From Phoronis australis (taxonomy: Eukaryota; Phoronida; Phoronidae), in assembly GCA_002633005.1 (NCBI GenBank), contig NMRA01000111.1:152866-216865 (forward strand): a stretch of DNA of 64,000 bases. The letters run 5' to 3'. Shown here in pieces: positions 1 to 12,700 of this stretch (position 1 is its first letter; every line of letters starts with the position of its first letter). The position numbers and the translations under genes were made by a program. The notes beneath the pieces were generated by a model. The model was not told the origin of the DNA, did no database searches, and was given only the letters and a program-made list of their open reading frames with translations.

Positions 1-159
1 CTTCTTCTGTCCTGCTTCTACCGATTCTACTTGCAGTCAGCAAGTGAGTTTGGCTCAATACCCACTACGATGAAGATGAGGCTGTGCGCACCTTTCGGGT
101 GATGGACGATTTTGGTCAAGAGGACCTCAAAGTGCTGGACAAGTGCTCCATATTGTGTA

Positions 160-435
160 TTGGTATTCCACTGACTTAACAGCCCCCTTCCTTGAGGATG
201 CCACAACTCTGTGAAGTACTCCACTGACTTAGTGAAAGTGTTTGGCCCCCCCTTCCTTGAGAATGCCATAAGTCTGTAAGGCACTCCACTGACTTTCGCA
301 GTGAAAGGGTTTGGCCCCTTGAAGAGGCCACAAGTCTGTGTAAGGAACTCCACTGACTGTCTGTTTACTTGAAGGTACTCGCTGTCAATAATCATTGAAA
401 AGGTTTGACCTTCCTTCCTTGAGGATGCCTTGAGA
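160..435. repeat. Degenerate tandem repeat, ~70-75 bp unit
   Basis: About four diverged units share the core phrase 'ctccactgactt' followed by 'tttggcccc' and 'ccttccttgaggatgcc'. Spacing between cores is roughly 65-75 bases. The minus strand stays open through it for 144 codons, but the periodicity explains that better than a gene does. Confidence 0.75.
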
Positions 436-1320
436 ACTTTATTTATCTGCCCATCATACATACCTTTATGTGTTCATATCAAGACAACTTTGGAAATAAA
501 TATTGCAGTTGTCGTTTCCGGCATAGCATGAACTTTCCTGCATGGCTCAAGACAAGGTCTACATTTTGTTACATTGTTGTGGAAAGTATGTTTAATTTCT
601 ATTTACTGTATGAAGCTTGTATTAAAATTTTTGTTTATCATACTTTTCATCAATACATATTTGAAATGATGTTGTTTATCTTTAATTTTTTAAGTAATGC
701 ATTTTGACAAAGTTAAGTAAGTCGCAAACTGCATGTCAACAAAAAAGTCACAAAATAATATTAATAATTTGCCCAAACCAATTATCAGATTTCAACTTCC
801 CTGATTAAAAATCTTGAAATGATACTAGCTTATCTTTTTTCTTGAGTAATTGTTATTTTATGCCAATTTGAAACGACAAAATTGAACGTACTGACTTTTC
901 TTCATCGACTTTGTTGACTTAAAGGTCAATATCTTCGCACAGGAATGTCCAATCGGAATGTTCTTTTCTGCAAATTATTCATCATAAAATTTTCTTTGAA
1001 ATGATGTATAACATGTCTGTGTAGGTTACATAGATTTGTAACCATTATGTTTCAAACTCACAAACTTGATTTGACAGAATTTTTACCAAAAAATTTGACA
1101 CAAAAACACCATTTTCTCCGGAACCGTAAGTCCGATTTAAAAATTTTTTGCACCGTTCTTTTAGTCTTGTAGAGAGCTTTCTCGTGATGTATATTACATG
1201 CACATTTTCTAAAATTTTTGAAAAATGCTGTTCTCCCTAGTAATACCAATTAAAGGCAAGTATAAGTGGTGGCATTTTGGAAACGAACATTTGACTGACA
1301 AGACCGCAATGGCTCACCTT
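436..1320. other. Non-coding stretch, nothing recognised
   Basis: AT-rich sequence without a convincing exon, repeat or RNA gene. The short open frames here have no recognisable motif. Confidence 0.5.
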
Positions 1321-1329
1321 TGGCCTATT

Positions 1330-1720
1330 TAAAGATTGAGGTCATGAATTGGAGCGTGCGCAGTATAAAAATGTTGATTTCACGATTTTGGGAACTGAAA
1401 TAGGGACTGCTCGAAGAAAAAGTTTCATAACGGGAGTATTTGTTCGAGTTGGAAGAACTTAAACACATCGACAACCTCCTAAGGTGTTCGTCTATGCGCA
1501 AAAGGTAGTTATAACAACGTGACTTTGATGGTTTAGTCGGTGCGAGGCATAATTCGCCGAAAAGCTTCCGGCGTACAGAGCGCCTATAGCCTCTACATCG
1601 CCTCTGGTTCGGGCCAACAGAGGCGATGGTCATTGCCTATGGAGACGGTGGCTATCGCCTTCATACGCCAGAAGCTTTTTTTGGCGAATTGTGCCTCGTA
1701 CTGGTTAAACCATCAGGGCT
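1330..1720. repeat. Foldback repeat family R1, copy a
   Basis: This copy shares with 2206-2520 and 63380-63770 the ordered phrases 'gagtatttgttcgagttgg', 'cgacaacctcctaaggtg', 'gtgactttgatggttta' and 'gaggcataattcgccgaaaa'. Bases 1540-1575 and 1662-1710 form an inverted pair ('gaggcataattcgccgaaaa' against 'ttggcgaattgtgcctc'), with further short palindromes around 'gcctatagcctc' between them. It is probably a non-autonomous foldback element. Confidence 0.6.
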
Positions 1721-2205
1721 TGGAATTTTCCGCGGAAACGCGGATTTCCGCTTTTTTCAAATGTGCTTTCCGCTTTTTTTATAATATTTCCGCGTAAAAA
1801 AATCGGATTTGATATAAAATTTCCGCTCTTTATGTTTCGGAGGAACGTAAATTGTCAACATTGTGGGGGCATCTGCGACAGCGTGGTGAGATCTTCAATG
1901 GCGTCTCGTGTTATTGTTAAGCGCGGCGACAAATACTACCGCTCTGCAGCCAAAAATGTGTGGGTTGGGAGTGGACGGGCGAGTTAAAAGGACGCAGACG
2001 CATGCTACTGATGGTAGTAACGTTTTTATTTATTTATTTTTTTTTTTAGTCCACCCGATTTTTGTCGGGGAAAGGTTCACATCGACCATTTCAAGGCTGG
2101 TTATCGGGCATGATTTGGGCCGTAAGTTTCAAAGTTTCCGCGTTTTTTGTCATTGGTCATTCCAAGCCCTGAACCTTAAAAGTCACGTTGGCATAAGGAC
2201 CTTTT

Positions 2206-2520
2206 GTGCAGAGGGATGCCTTAGGAGGCCATCGATTCCTTCCAAGACTAAATACTCGCGTAGACGTAATCAAACTTTCGAGCTCCCATATCAGATATCC
2301 CCTGGCGGGAGAAGTGACTAAGAATGGCTAGTTGCTGATTTGGCAACTGATCGAAAGACTGTTGAAGAAGTTTGGTTACGAAGTTTTTGTTTGAGTTTGA
2401 AGGCAGTAAAGATATCGATGACCTCCTAAGGTGTCCCTCTCTGTGCCAAAGACACTCGTAGCAACATGTCTTTGATGGTTTAATCAGTGTGAGGCATAAT
2501 TCGTTGAAAAGCTGGCATAT
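2206..2520. repeat. Foldback repeat family R1, copy b
   Basis: Same phrase order as copy a. Bases 2207-2236 ('ccttaggaggccatcgat') are the inverse of 2413-2450 ('atcgatgacctcctaaggtg'), so the copy can fold back on itself. It ends with 'gtgaggcataattcgttgaaaagc'-like sequence. Confidence 0.6.
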
Positions 2521-3700
2521 GAAGGGCCTATGCTCTACTGCTAGTTGAGACAGTGGCACCATCTACACTGGTGCAGAGATAGAAAAATGCAATTGTAGAA
2601 AATTTTAGTGACACTGAAATTTGAACCTGGGGCTGGGTTGCATGTGTGAGAGACTAGCATCCAACCGTTCAGCCGAGAGGCAATTGGAAATTTGCAAACA
2701 ATTTAGAGGCTTTATCTGGCTGTGCGTCACACCTGGAAGTCTGGTGGCACTACACAATGTATGGTTGACCTTGTTATCAAAAAGTAGGACTGAGCTAAAC
2801 AAGTGTGCCCTGTTTCAACCAATCAGCTTTTCAGGTTTTTGTCGTTAACAATGCTAACTGCAGAACAAGAGTAACGGTTACAATATAAAGAACAGAAAAA
2901 GACATGCAATGACTTTATTCGTGAAATTGTTTTGGGACTGCCTATCATTTCGTTTGAATTCTTTGGGGAATTTGATGGCCCATTCAATTTTGAAAAAAAG
3001 TAAAAGAATTCATTGATGGTGGCCGCTGTGCTGAGAAACTCATTCTTGCTCTCCCTGTCTACAGTAGAGTAGTTGCCACCCACCCCTTCCCCCATTTAAT
3101 GACAAATGTTAATGAAGTTGATTGAGTCTGATTCTCTCCAAGGGTAATTTTTATCTTGACTACAAATTTCACCTGTCAGGTGTTACTTTTTGTACAGTTC
3201 CTAATTTTCACTCATGAGTTGTAGTTTTCACGTTGCAATAATGGGCAACGTGTTATCTTAATTTAACATTTCTTGAAGGGGACAGGAGAACCTCGTGTGA
3301 GTGAGGTATGACTACTGGAAGTGGTTAAGGTTTGAGAAGGCTGGGTGTAGCAATTAAATTGTTGGTGGAATTCAAATTCTCCAAAGCAAGGATTAGAACA
3401 CAGGCATTCATAGAAACAGTTTTTAAGTTTTAGAAGCTTCTTCAGTGGAAGACTTCTTAACATTTTGTTTTTACTTTAAGGACATTAGTTGTGTATTTAT
3501 CTGTATCTCTTGATGACATTCTGCAGTGAGACTGACAAGTAGATATTTGAGTTGAATGTTTCTTCTGTCACTCACTGGGAAAACAATCCATCAATGGATA
3601 TCATATTCTAGTTCACTGATGACTGTCACACTTAAAATAATAAATAATTAAGCTTTGTGAACTTTATTCTGTATATTGATGGGTGTCTTTGCTCATGCGC
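2521..3700. other. Non-coding stretch 5' of the first visible exon
   Basis: No exon was identified. The upstream exon that must precede the one at 3716, and should leave one base of a split codon, was not found here and may lie outside the window. Confidence 0.4.
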
Positions 3701-3715
3701 CTGATTTTATTTCAG

Positions 3716-6700
3716 AAAAGAATTGCGATGCACTAAAAACAAGATTCAATGAATCAGTGTCAGATTTATGTGAAAGTAAACTGAAGAGAGAACTGACATC
3801 AAACTTGGAACAATATTCTGCCATATTTGTAAGGTAAGTTAGAATTGGTGTTCAATTATTATTTATAAGTTCTCTATCATGGTCTAATACTTGGGCCCGG
3901 TCTCCAATCTCCAGTCACCTATTTCACGAACGCGGGGCGCTGCTGTCGTGTTGATCGAAAACGAGGCGCCTTGACAAACATGGCATCGTCCTTCAAGGTG
4001 GTGTGGTCAAAAGACTTATCAACGTTATCAAAAATCAAGTTGTCTGATGTTGAATCGATCTCCAAAAAACACACCAATACGCACGGCAACTAGACTTTTA
4101 CCCTCCTCAGCCATTGCTTCATAGTTTTCCCTCTTTTGGGAAAGTGTGGAAGTCATGGATATACCCAGGCTTTTAGTCTTGAAAAACCCTGCTCGCCAGC
4201 TGGGCGAGCGCCGGATCCAGAAAATCTACTCGCCCGCTCCGAAGTTCAGTCACCCAGCCCTTGGCGCCAGTCACCACAAACTTGCTGATAATTTAAATAA
4301 AAATCATCGTTTCGTGCACTGATGTCACCATCTATTAAGGCTACCGTATTCACCCTAATAAGCGCCCAGGGGGATGCTTTTTGTAGCCTACGGCGATTAA
4401 AACCCGGTCTCCGAAATGGGTGAAATCGGAAGCTAGGATTCATCAAATTTACGCGCTGTGACGTATGTGTAACCTATGACAGACTTTCTACAAAACTGTG
4501 GTGCATTGCTATCAAACTCTGTTGTTAAATTACGATCTTTTAAAAAAAATGTGCTGAGTCCCAGGGCAAAAACTTGCCGACTGATGCGTTGCTGCTTCGC
4601 GATCGTCGATAGGACAACTTGAATTCTTGAGTAAAAATAGTTTCTACTCAAATTACCTGAAATCCTCCTTAAGTTTTCTAAATAGCCTTTCCTAAGATTC
4701 TTAAGTTCCTGTGGACTCCGAGTCGGGATTAACTGCAGATTAAGTCAAAAATCTGCGCTACATCGCACCCCGCAACGAGAAAAATCTGGACGAACACATA
4801 TGTTGTTGTCACGTGACGTTTGTATTGAAGTGAGTCAACAGGTGTGCACCGAGTGAGCGAGCGCGTGCGTGTCATCAGTGTTCATTTGCAAGAGTAGCAG
4901 GCCCAATGAGCTGTATATGTACTTATTGATATTTATCTCATTGAGCAGGCCCACATATTATATGTAGGCCCTAGCGCGCGCTTCTTGGCCAAGTTTCGAT
5001 TCGCGGTTTTTATAATTTTACGTGTACAAAGCAATCTGGATTCCTGTTGTGGGAGAAAATCTGTACGGGAAATATACAATACCAATCCCGTTGACCAGTA
5101 CGCTGCTTCTGTTCTGAACTGAAGGGCCAGACCATAGTAGTGTGACACTTTCTTCGCAAGATCAGCAAATCTTTTGCGTTCTTTTTGAAGCACTGCGGAA
5201 CGGTTTGAAGTGTACAGCCACGGCTAAATACCGACATAGCGGCGAGGCTCGTGGTCTACTAGAAATTCCGCACACAATGATTTTTCAGGAGTGCCGGATT
5301 ATTGATAAATTGAATACATTACTGTAGAATTTTAGAACTGTGAGGTAAGACATTTTTCGCACAAATATATACACATTCATGGACTGGGCGCTTATTTTAG
5401 CGAAGTCTGAAAACGAGTGGGGACGCTTATAGTGGCATGGGCGCTTATTAGGACGAATGTTATAAAAATAATTTTGGCTAAAATGACATTGTACATTACA
5501 ATAAGAAATCAGTTCCAATAAATATGGTATTTCATTTGCTATGAGCACATGGACGGGTCTTCCACCTTTCTCCCCTTTTCTTCGTTTCGGACTAGTCCAC
5601 AAATTCTTTGTGCACGACCACACACTGATTTTTTTGACGAATCTCGTAACGGGTGACATGTACTGAATCGGTAGGGTCGCACTGCGCCGATGTTTTTTTA
5701 CTGCCGGAGCATCGACACGATGACCAAACTGAACCTTAAATTCATGATAAAAACAGCACAAGGAGGAGGAAAATTATTCATATTCATCTGGGAAACGATA
5801 TATAGTGCTTTTGCGCTCTGAAATTCGCTCGCCACCTGGGCGACCGGCAAGTCAACTTTTACTCGCCCAGCACCATTTTTACTCACATTGGTGACTGGCC
5901 GAGTGGCTAAGTATATCCCTGGGAAGGATACCGACGAGTTATTACTGGAATTGGTACGTTCAGGCGCTGCACAGTACACCATCATGGCCAGCTGATGATC
6001 ACTCACGAAGTTTTATCAGTGTGCCTCATTTTCGATCAGTATTTAAAGATGGCGCGGAAAGATGGCGCTTTCGTGAAATAGGTGAATACTCAGACTCAAA
6101 TCATGCTCAAACTCAAACTTCATACTCAACTTGAATACATACTCAGTTTTGGTGTATTCAATGTCGTACTCGAAAAATCTGTACTAGAAATTTCGAGTAC
6201 GTACTCAATTTTCGAGTATACTCGAAATGAAGTGTATTTCATTTATATTTCGAGTACGATTTTGAGTAAAATTCCGAGTATATGCTCCAAATTTCAAGTT
6301 TGGTCTGGCAGTGTGCTTGAAATCGTACTCAAAATAAATACGAGCGAGAGAACAAAATATCGAAAGGCCACCGAGAGACACAGCAAATCTAAAAAAATTA
6401 AGTCCTCTTACCACATTTCAGCGCCTCAATTTCAGTTCAGAGATATTAGTTTTCATTTTATATCTTCTTATACTTCACCTTGTTAACCCGCCGTATCACT
6501 GCATGTCATGGCTGCCAATTTATAAACTCCTTCTCACTCTACGATTCCTGGCAACAGGCGCATTCTAATCCCTTGTCGGCGAGTCATTTCAAGTGTCGAA
6601 AACAGTTGTGGGAAAGTCGTTTGAGAAGTTTATGCTTCCCTTATTTCAGTAAGTATGCCTACGGTTTGTAGGGTTCCAAAAGACAAGGAGGCGAGGAAAG

Positions 6701-9700
6701 TTAAAGCCATAATTCCTCAATCCCCGAATGGCATTCTAAATTTTGTTTGCCGATTTTAAGTAGACGTCTCGTCTTGTTCACTGATGAACACTGAATGCCT
6801 GTACATGTAGTGTTTCTGAACTCACGCGCCAAATATCGGCTAACTTGATACATAATGGTAAAATGCAAAGATACAGTATCAAAGTTTTGACATCAGCATA
6901 AGCCTGAACAGCAATGCCGGGTTCTATGTCAAGACTAAATTAACAAGAGAACAGGGGTTGACCAGGAACCAAACAACTGCGGCCCAAAAATGTCGACTGG
7001 AGTTTCGGGCTCAGTGACGTGGACAACTGGCTTACTAGAGAAGAATGCTAACGCTGGCAATTAAGGTACAAACTTTTGAAATTCGACCTCCTGTCAAAGT
7101 AGATAGGCAATTCGAACTCTCCCTTAAAAACGTTGGTTGCAGGACTGTGATACGGTACCTGACCCCCGGGCCCGGGGTCACAGGCCCACCACTGCATCAA
7201 TGCGAAAGAAAATTTCAATAGTTGGTGTGACCATGCCAATCTTAGGAGTAAATGTGTCAAGTGTAGGGGAGAATGAACTCATTTTGCCCCCTGGCTAAAT
7301 CAGACACTGGGATTGTAGTTGCCTCGCTCCGGCCGTGACTTTCTTTGATGTGATAAGCTGTTACAAATTTCTTAGACATTTTCGGGAGATGAGGAACTCA
7401 AGAAGTAAAGCTTAATAATTGGCAATTGTATCAAGAAATGTTATAAGAATATTGTATTAAAACTGAAAAAATCAATAACAGTTGAAGAACACTCATTGCA
7501 TTATTTCTAAAACTTCGCACTTCCACGTTATACTCTTGTAGTTGTAGCGACAGCAGACGACAGTTGCTAGGGTTTCAGTGCGACTTTGCGTGGTGTTGCA
7601 TTTCACATCATAAAGAGTTCCATAGCAACTCGATTACGATTCTCAGATTCGAGTACGTTTGGAGTCTACTCGAAATGCAACATTAGATACGCTTTTTTGA
7701 GCATGACTCCAGTGAGCACGATTTTGAGAATGAAATCTCGAGTATGAGTATGAGTCTGAGTACGGAGATTGGAGACCGGGCCCAGGACTTGATAAAAGCT
7801 GCAAATCATTCTTGTTGACTCTCAATGCACGCAGTAACATAGCTGCATAGTGCTGTAATCTCTGGTTTTCGGCATTCAGGACTGCCTCCTGAACCCTCTT
7901 GAACATGCTTCGTGAGCCTTGGCACTTCTTTTATCAAGGAGACAATGGCTGATTTTTATAGTTCTGACTGCTGTTGTGCCCAAGCAATTCCATTTTCTGT
8001 ATTTGCCTGAACTTCATTCCATCTTCTTTAAAAACTTTGTATCATTGCTTGCTCGCTTCAGTAATGTTAGTGAAGTACAGTCAACTGCACAACGTACACA
8101 AGAAGATGGTCAGAATGGTGCCATGGAAAGTTACCTGTGTTTTAACCTGTATTCCAAAAGGGGGACGGTGATGCATCATTCAGTGTCTTCACTTCCACAG
8201 CCACAACAAGATAATGTGTGTAAGTATTCTAGTGTTTAGTTTTGATGCAATGTAAGACCAGGTCAGGTTGCTGAGACATAGGTTTCTGAATAAATTGGAC
8301 ATAAACCAGAACCAAGCATGGTATATTTTGCCTAAAGGCACTAAGTGTTATTTCACCAAGAAGGTAAATGGCAATGAGAGAAATTTTTGCATAAATTTTA
8401 GTGATAATTGATGATGTACCCCACTTTTAAGTGAAGGTGGATGCTATTTGTAGAAACAGGTTTGGTACTGCACTACCATTTCGACATCTAAGCATGAATT
8501 TAACTATTGAAAGAAGAAAGAATGACCATCTTTTCATGTTCCTCCTCGGCATTTGTGAAATTTCATTATTCATCGTAATGCGCATGACTCAGAACTTGAG
8601 AAAATGCAAAGAATAACGTTTTTGGGTCATTTTTTATGCGCCCACATATTTATATGTGGACGCATTATGCCGTCATCTCCGTCCGTCCGTCCGTACGGGC
8701 AGCGTCCTTCCGGCGTCCGCTGCTCTATCTCCAAAACCCTTTGACATATGTTCATGAAATTTGGCACATATGTTCCATTCATGAATGGGACGGCATATGC
8801 GAACTTTCGGACGGATGCGACTACCGGTGTGCCCCCTAGTGGCAATTTTAGTTTTTTACGCTTACCTTTGTATCTTCAAAAGTCCTGAACGGATTTTCAT
8901 GAAATTTGGTATGTAAGCACTTATTAGTGAGATGACGCTATCCTCCCGTTTTCAGATGGATTCGACATAGTTTGCGCCACCTAGTGGCCATTTTTAGTGT
9001 TTTCGAGTGTGTTTTTGTGCGTCAACCCCTCTATTAACCAAACTGCTCTAAGTATGATTGTGAAAATTGGCATGTATTTTCTTACTATGAAGAGGACGGT
9101 TGACGCTGAATTTCCCATGACTTTGATTACTGTGGAGCCTTCTAGTGGCAGTTTTTTTTTTGCGCCCATGGCTGTATCTCCCAAACCGTTTGCAGGATCT
9201 TTACTAAATTTAGCAAGTGTATTTATGTGATGTTGACAACGGACGATGACGACTTTAGGATGATTCTGACTACCGGTATTCCTCTAGTGGCAATTTTAGT
9301 ATTTGCCTCTAGTGGCAATTTTAGTATTTTACATTGACCTCTGTATTTTCTTCAGGTGTGTACTTTGTGTTACTTCGTGACTATGAAGGAAAAGTTCCAA
9401 GTAGAAATTTGTTTCTGGCATTCTAATGCTGTGCTAATCTCGTATGTTGGTAAATTTGTTTTTAATTCTATGTTTCTGTGGTGCTTTAAGCAACTGGTGT
9501 ATAGGATGTGCTTGTATTATGAAGATTACTCACATTTTGCCCCTAGCCTATTGAGGAGACAATGACCATGCCTTTCCATTTTGCAAAGTACAACATACTA
9601 CATATATGCCCTCTACTGGCCACTTTATGGTACCAATAAACAACCCTAGAAGGATACCGTATACGGTGCAATTGTGGGCGCATTTCAACGCTCTGCGTTG

Positions 9701-12700
9701 CTCTTGTTTGTATTTTTATCAAAAAAATCCTTTTTCCAAAAAGGTTGTTGCTGTTCTCAGAAATTTCCTGTAGTCTACTACAATTACAAGAACAAAACCA
9801 TGGTTTTTGTACTTGAAGATTTGGCAGTTGTGCAATATTTTGTCACGATTTCGCTTTCACATCAAAAGGATAAACTTAGTGTAATTCTTTGCACCCTGTT
9901 AAATTAGCTGACTAAAAAACTTTTGAAAATCGAGTTAAGCCCTTTACTGTCTAGATTAACAATTTCAGCATATATATACACCATTTTCAAATTCATGCAA
10001 TTTTAGTCCTGGTGTTACGTCAGCATCATTTTTACCAGCCTATTTGAATTATTTCTTAACTTTCAGACAATGTGTTTCTGTCAAAGCAATTTGGTCACAG
10101 TGATGTCAGTGATGTACTGAATGGTGTTTCTGGAGAACAGGTAAATTGAAGTGAATCTAATCTGTTGCTAGCTTAACTGGTTTTAAAGGACCTCCGGCTG
10201 ATGTATGATATTATGTAGGTCTCCGGTCAACAGAGATGGTGTTGACTTAATTGCAAAGTCAATGGAAATAGGTTTGAAACATTTGTTGTAGTCGAGTATC
10301 GCTATATCCAATGTTTATGCACAATATTTACTAGAAAAGTGGCAATATCTTTTCTGACAACATTAAACATTAAGATGTTCTAATGCACAATTAGAACTGT
10401 GCATCTATCGTGAAGTGGCAGTTGTTGTCAATTTTTGAAAAACCTATAACTGGGAATTTAGACAACTACTTTGTGCAAAATAAGTTAACCAGTACTAGGT
10501 ACTTTAATAGGTTACGACCTTGGTCTGAGCATATTGAAAAGTGGTAGAGTCTTACCTAAACAGTAGCATCAAAGGCATTTTAGTTCATAAGCAGTGTCCT
10601 TGTTAACGAAAAGAGCATCTGTGTAATTTTGTCCTGAACGGGTGTTTCTCAGCTGTTTGCTATGAACACGGGTTACTGTGAACTTGGATAGGAAAAGTAG
10701 CAATTCATTGATACCTTGGTCAGACCTCTTAAAGGAGAATGCCATCCAATTTTATTAGTCTTTTTTACTGTCTTAATTGGTCTATGTCCACATCGCCTCT
10801 TATACGGTTGACCTCACCTTGCCGAGAGATGTCGCGTTAACCTGTGAGGAAGGTGAGAAATGACGCAGCGACGTCGGTGGTTCATCTGCAGAGTGAATGC
10901 CGCTATATCGCGGTGCATCGTTTCCGCTTGTCCGAACTATGAAGCTGCGAAGAAAGCGGGTATATCGTTTTTTCGACTTCCTCGAGAGCCCGAAATGCTT
11001 AGGAAGCGGCTCATGGTAGTGAAGAATGAAATGTACGCTGTAAATAGCATGTATGAAGCCAATGAAACATCTCCGTGTCTGTGGCCGGCATTTCGTCGAC
11101 TGTAATTTCTCTGACGAATTCCGGCTTACCAAAGAACTATCCATACGTTCCGTTGCCTGTGCATGTTCACGGGGCCTCTCTAGTATTTCTTGATCAGTGT
11201 ATTCCGGTTCGAATTGATAGCCTGTGAAACCTACCGATCCGATCCGTGAAGTCTTCGTCGGATGAGCTCTTGACTAAGTCGGGATTGGCGCCGGGCGAGT
11301 TGCCATGTAGACGTTTATTATTCTGCGTTCCGTTTCAAAATGAATTATTCTCATCCTAACCAATGCTTATATAAAACTGAAACAATGTCTGTCTCATTAG
11401 ATACAATTTGTAATGCCTTTGCAGTATTTGTGAGGGCAAATGTTGAGAAGCCAGTAATGAATAAACCACTGCGTTACCGGCTTTTGGTGCCGGCAATTAA
11501 GGTAATTGACCGGGCACCGACTGAGGCTGTGTGAGTGCATGCTAATTCAGTGTTTGCTGACAGAATGCTGTTGTGAAACAATTACTCGATTTTATATCTA
11601 TGGTCACATATTAGGGGAATCTTTATTCAGAAATACAAATACATTATTCTAATCATTTTTACATTTGCCCTGGCGGTCTTTGGAAGGGGAACCCAACTTC
11701 GCGGCCCCCAACAAGTAAGTAGATTTTCAGTTTTGTGGCTAATTCCCATTATTTCTTCGGCTCACTATTATAGTCTTTTCCTGACTGGAGGTTTAGTTTC
11801 CAACTCAAGCTGGTTTATGCCGCGATGGGCCTGATGGGGTTCCAAGCCACTGACCAGGATAACGAGTCAGTCCGGCTGCGACGGGCCTGATCGCCGGGGT
11901 TCCGAGCCCTGGTCGGCCGATAGCAAGCATTTTGTGTGTTTAGAACTCAAAAAATCATAAGTCTAAACAACACAGTTCTAGGTTCTCCTGTCTGTAATTC
12001 ACGGAAGAATTCTTCGAATTTATCTCCGAACAGACCCCAAACTCCTGCTATGGACCTTGGTAAATTGGTCTGCCGAACTTTGTAGGCTACGGTGTGTCCA
12101 AATACCAATAAATCCATGACAGCGAAATAAAACAACACGTTTTCATAAGAACTCGGTGTATTTTTAAGGGTTTTACATCGAAGTTTGATTATTTATTGGT
12201 GTTAAACGATGAATTCAAGCGATAACCTGACACCAGTAACCCATGTTGTGAAGTGCTGAGCAGACAGCGTGTGAAACCAATTAGGTCATTGGATAATTTC
12301 AACAGCTCCGTCTGCCGTCAGGTTTCAGGTAACGCAACCGAACGTGCCGTTATCGAGTAGAACTACTGAATCTAAATTGATACAAAATGGGCTGTTTTTT
12401 GGGTGGCATACTCCTTTAACACATTTGACTCAACTCCATAATAACTACAATTAACAGTCTGATTCTGTCTAGTCCAACTGATTGGACAACCAGCGGTCTT
12501 TTGTTTTCCCTAAGAAGCATGGAATTAAAAATGATGGATGGTATTATTATAATCGGCATTGGTAGTGTCAAAGGCACTTTTAATTGCATGTGCTTGATGT
12601 TACAGGGTGTTAGAAAAAGATATGTGGTTAATTAGATCAACTTTAATCCCATATTTGGTCTTGGAATTTACAGGGTGATGCAAAGAGATACGCCTGGTTA

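Larger units (their letters stand above)
3892..7787. mobile_element. Outer inverted-repeat element with TGGGCCCGGTCTCCAATCTCC ends
   Basis: The left end at about 3893-3912 and the right end at about 7766-7786 are inverted copies of GGGCCCGGTCTCCAATCTCC. The right terminal repeat goes on as 'gtactcagactca'; the left one is cut after 'ctcca' and resumes at 6084 with 'tactcagactca'. So a second element (3913-6083) sits inside the left terminus. Without it the outer element is about 1.7 kb. It is rich in 'actcaaactc' and 'gagtac' sub-terminal motifs and shows no convincing transposase frame. Confidence 0.75.

Noticed and set aside
27-461. 144-codon minus-strand open frame at the window start
   Set aside because: It spans a degenerate ~70-bp tandem repeat; no domain motif is visible.
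5698-6006. 102-codon minus-strand open frame
   Set aside because: It lies inside the nested transposon; no known domain.
8636-8845. Arg-Pro-Ser-Val-rich open frames on both strands in the modular repeat
   Set aside because: They come from 'ccgtccgt' tandem sequence and are not kept between copies.
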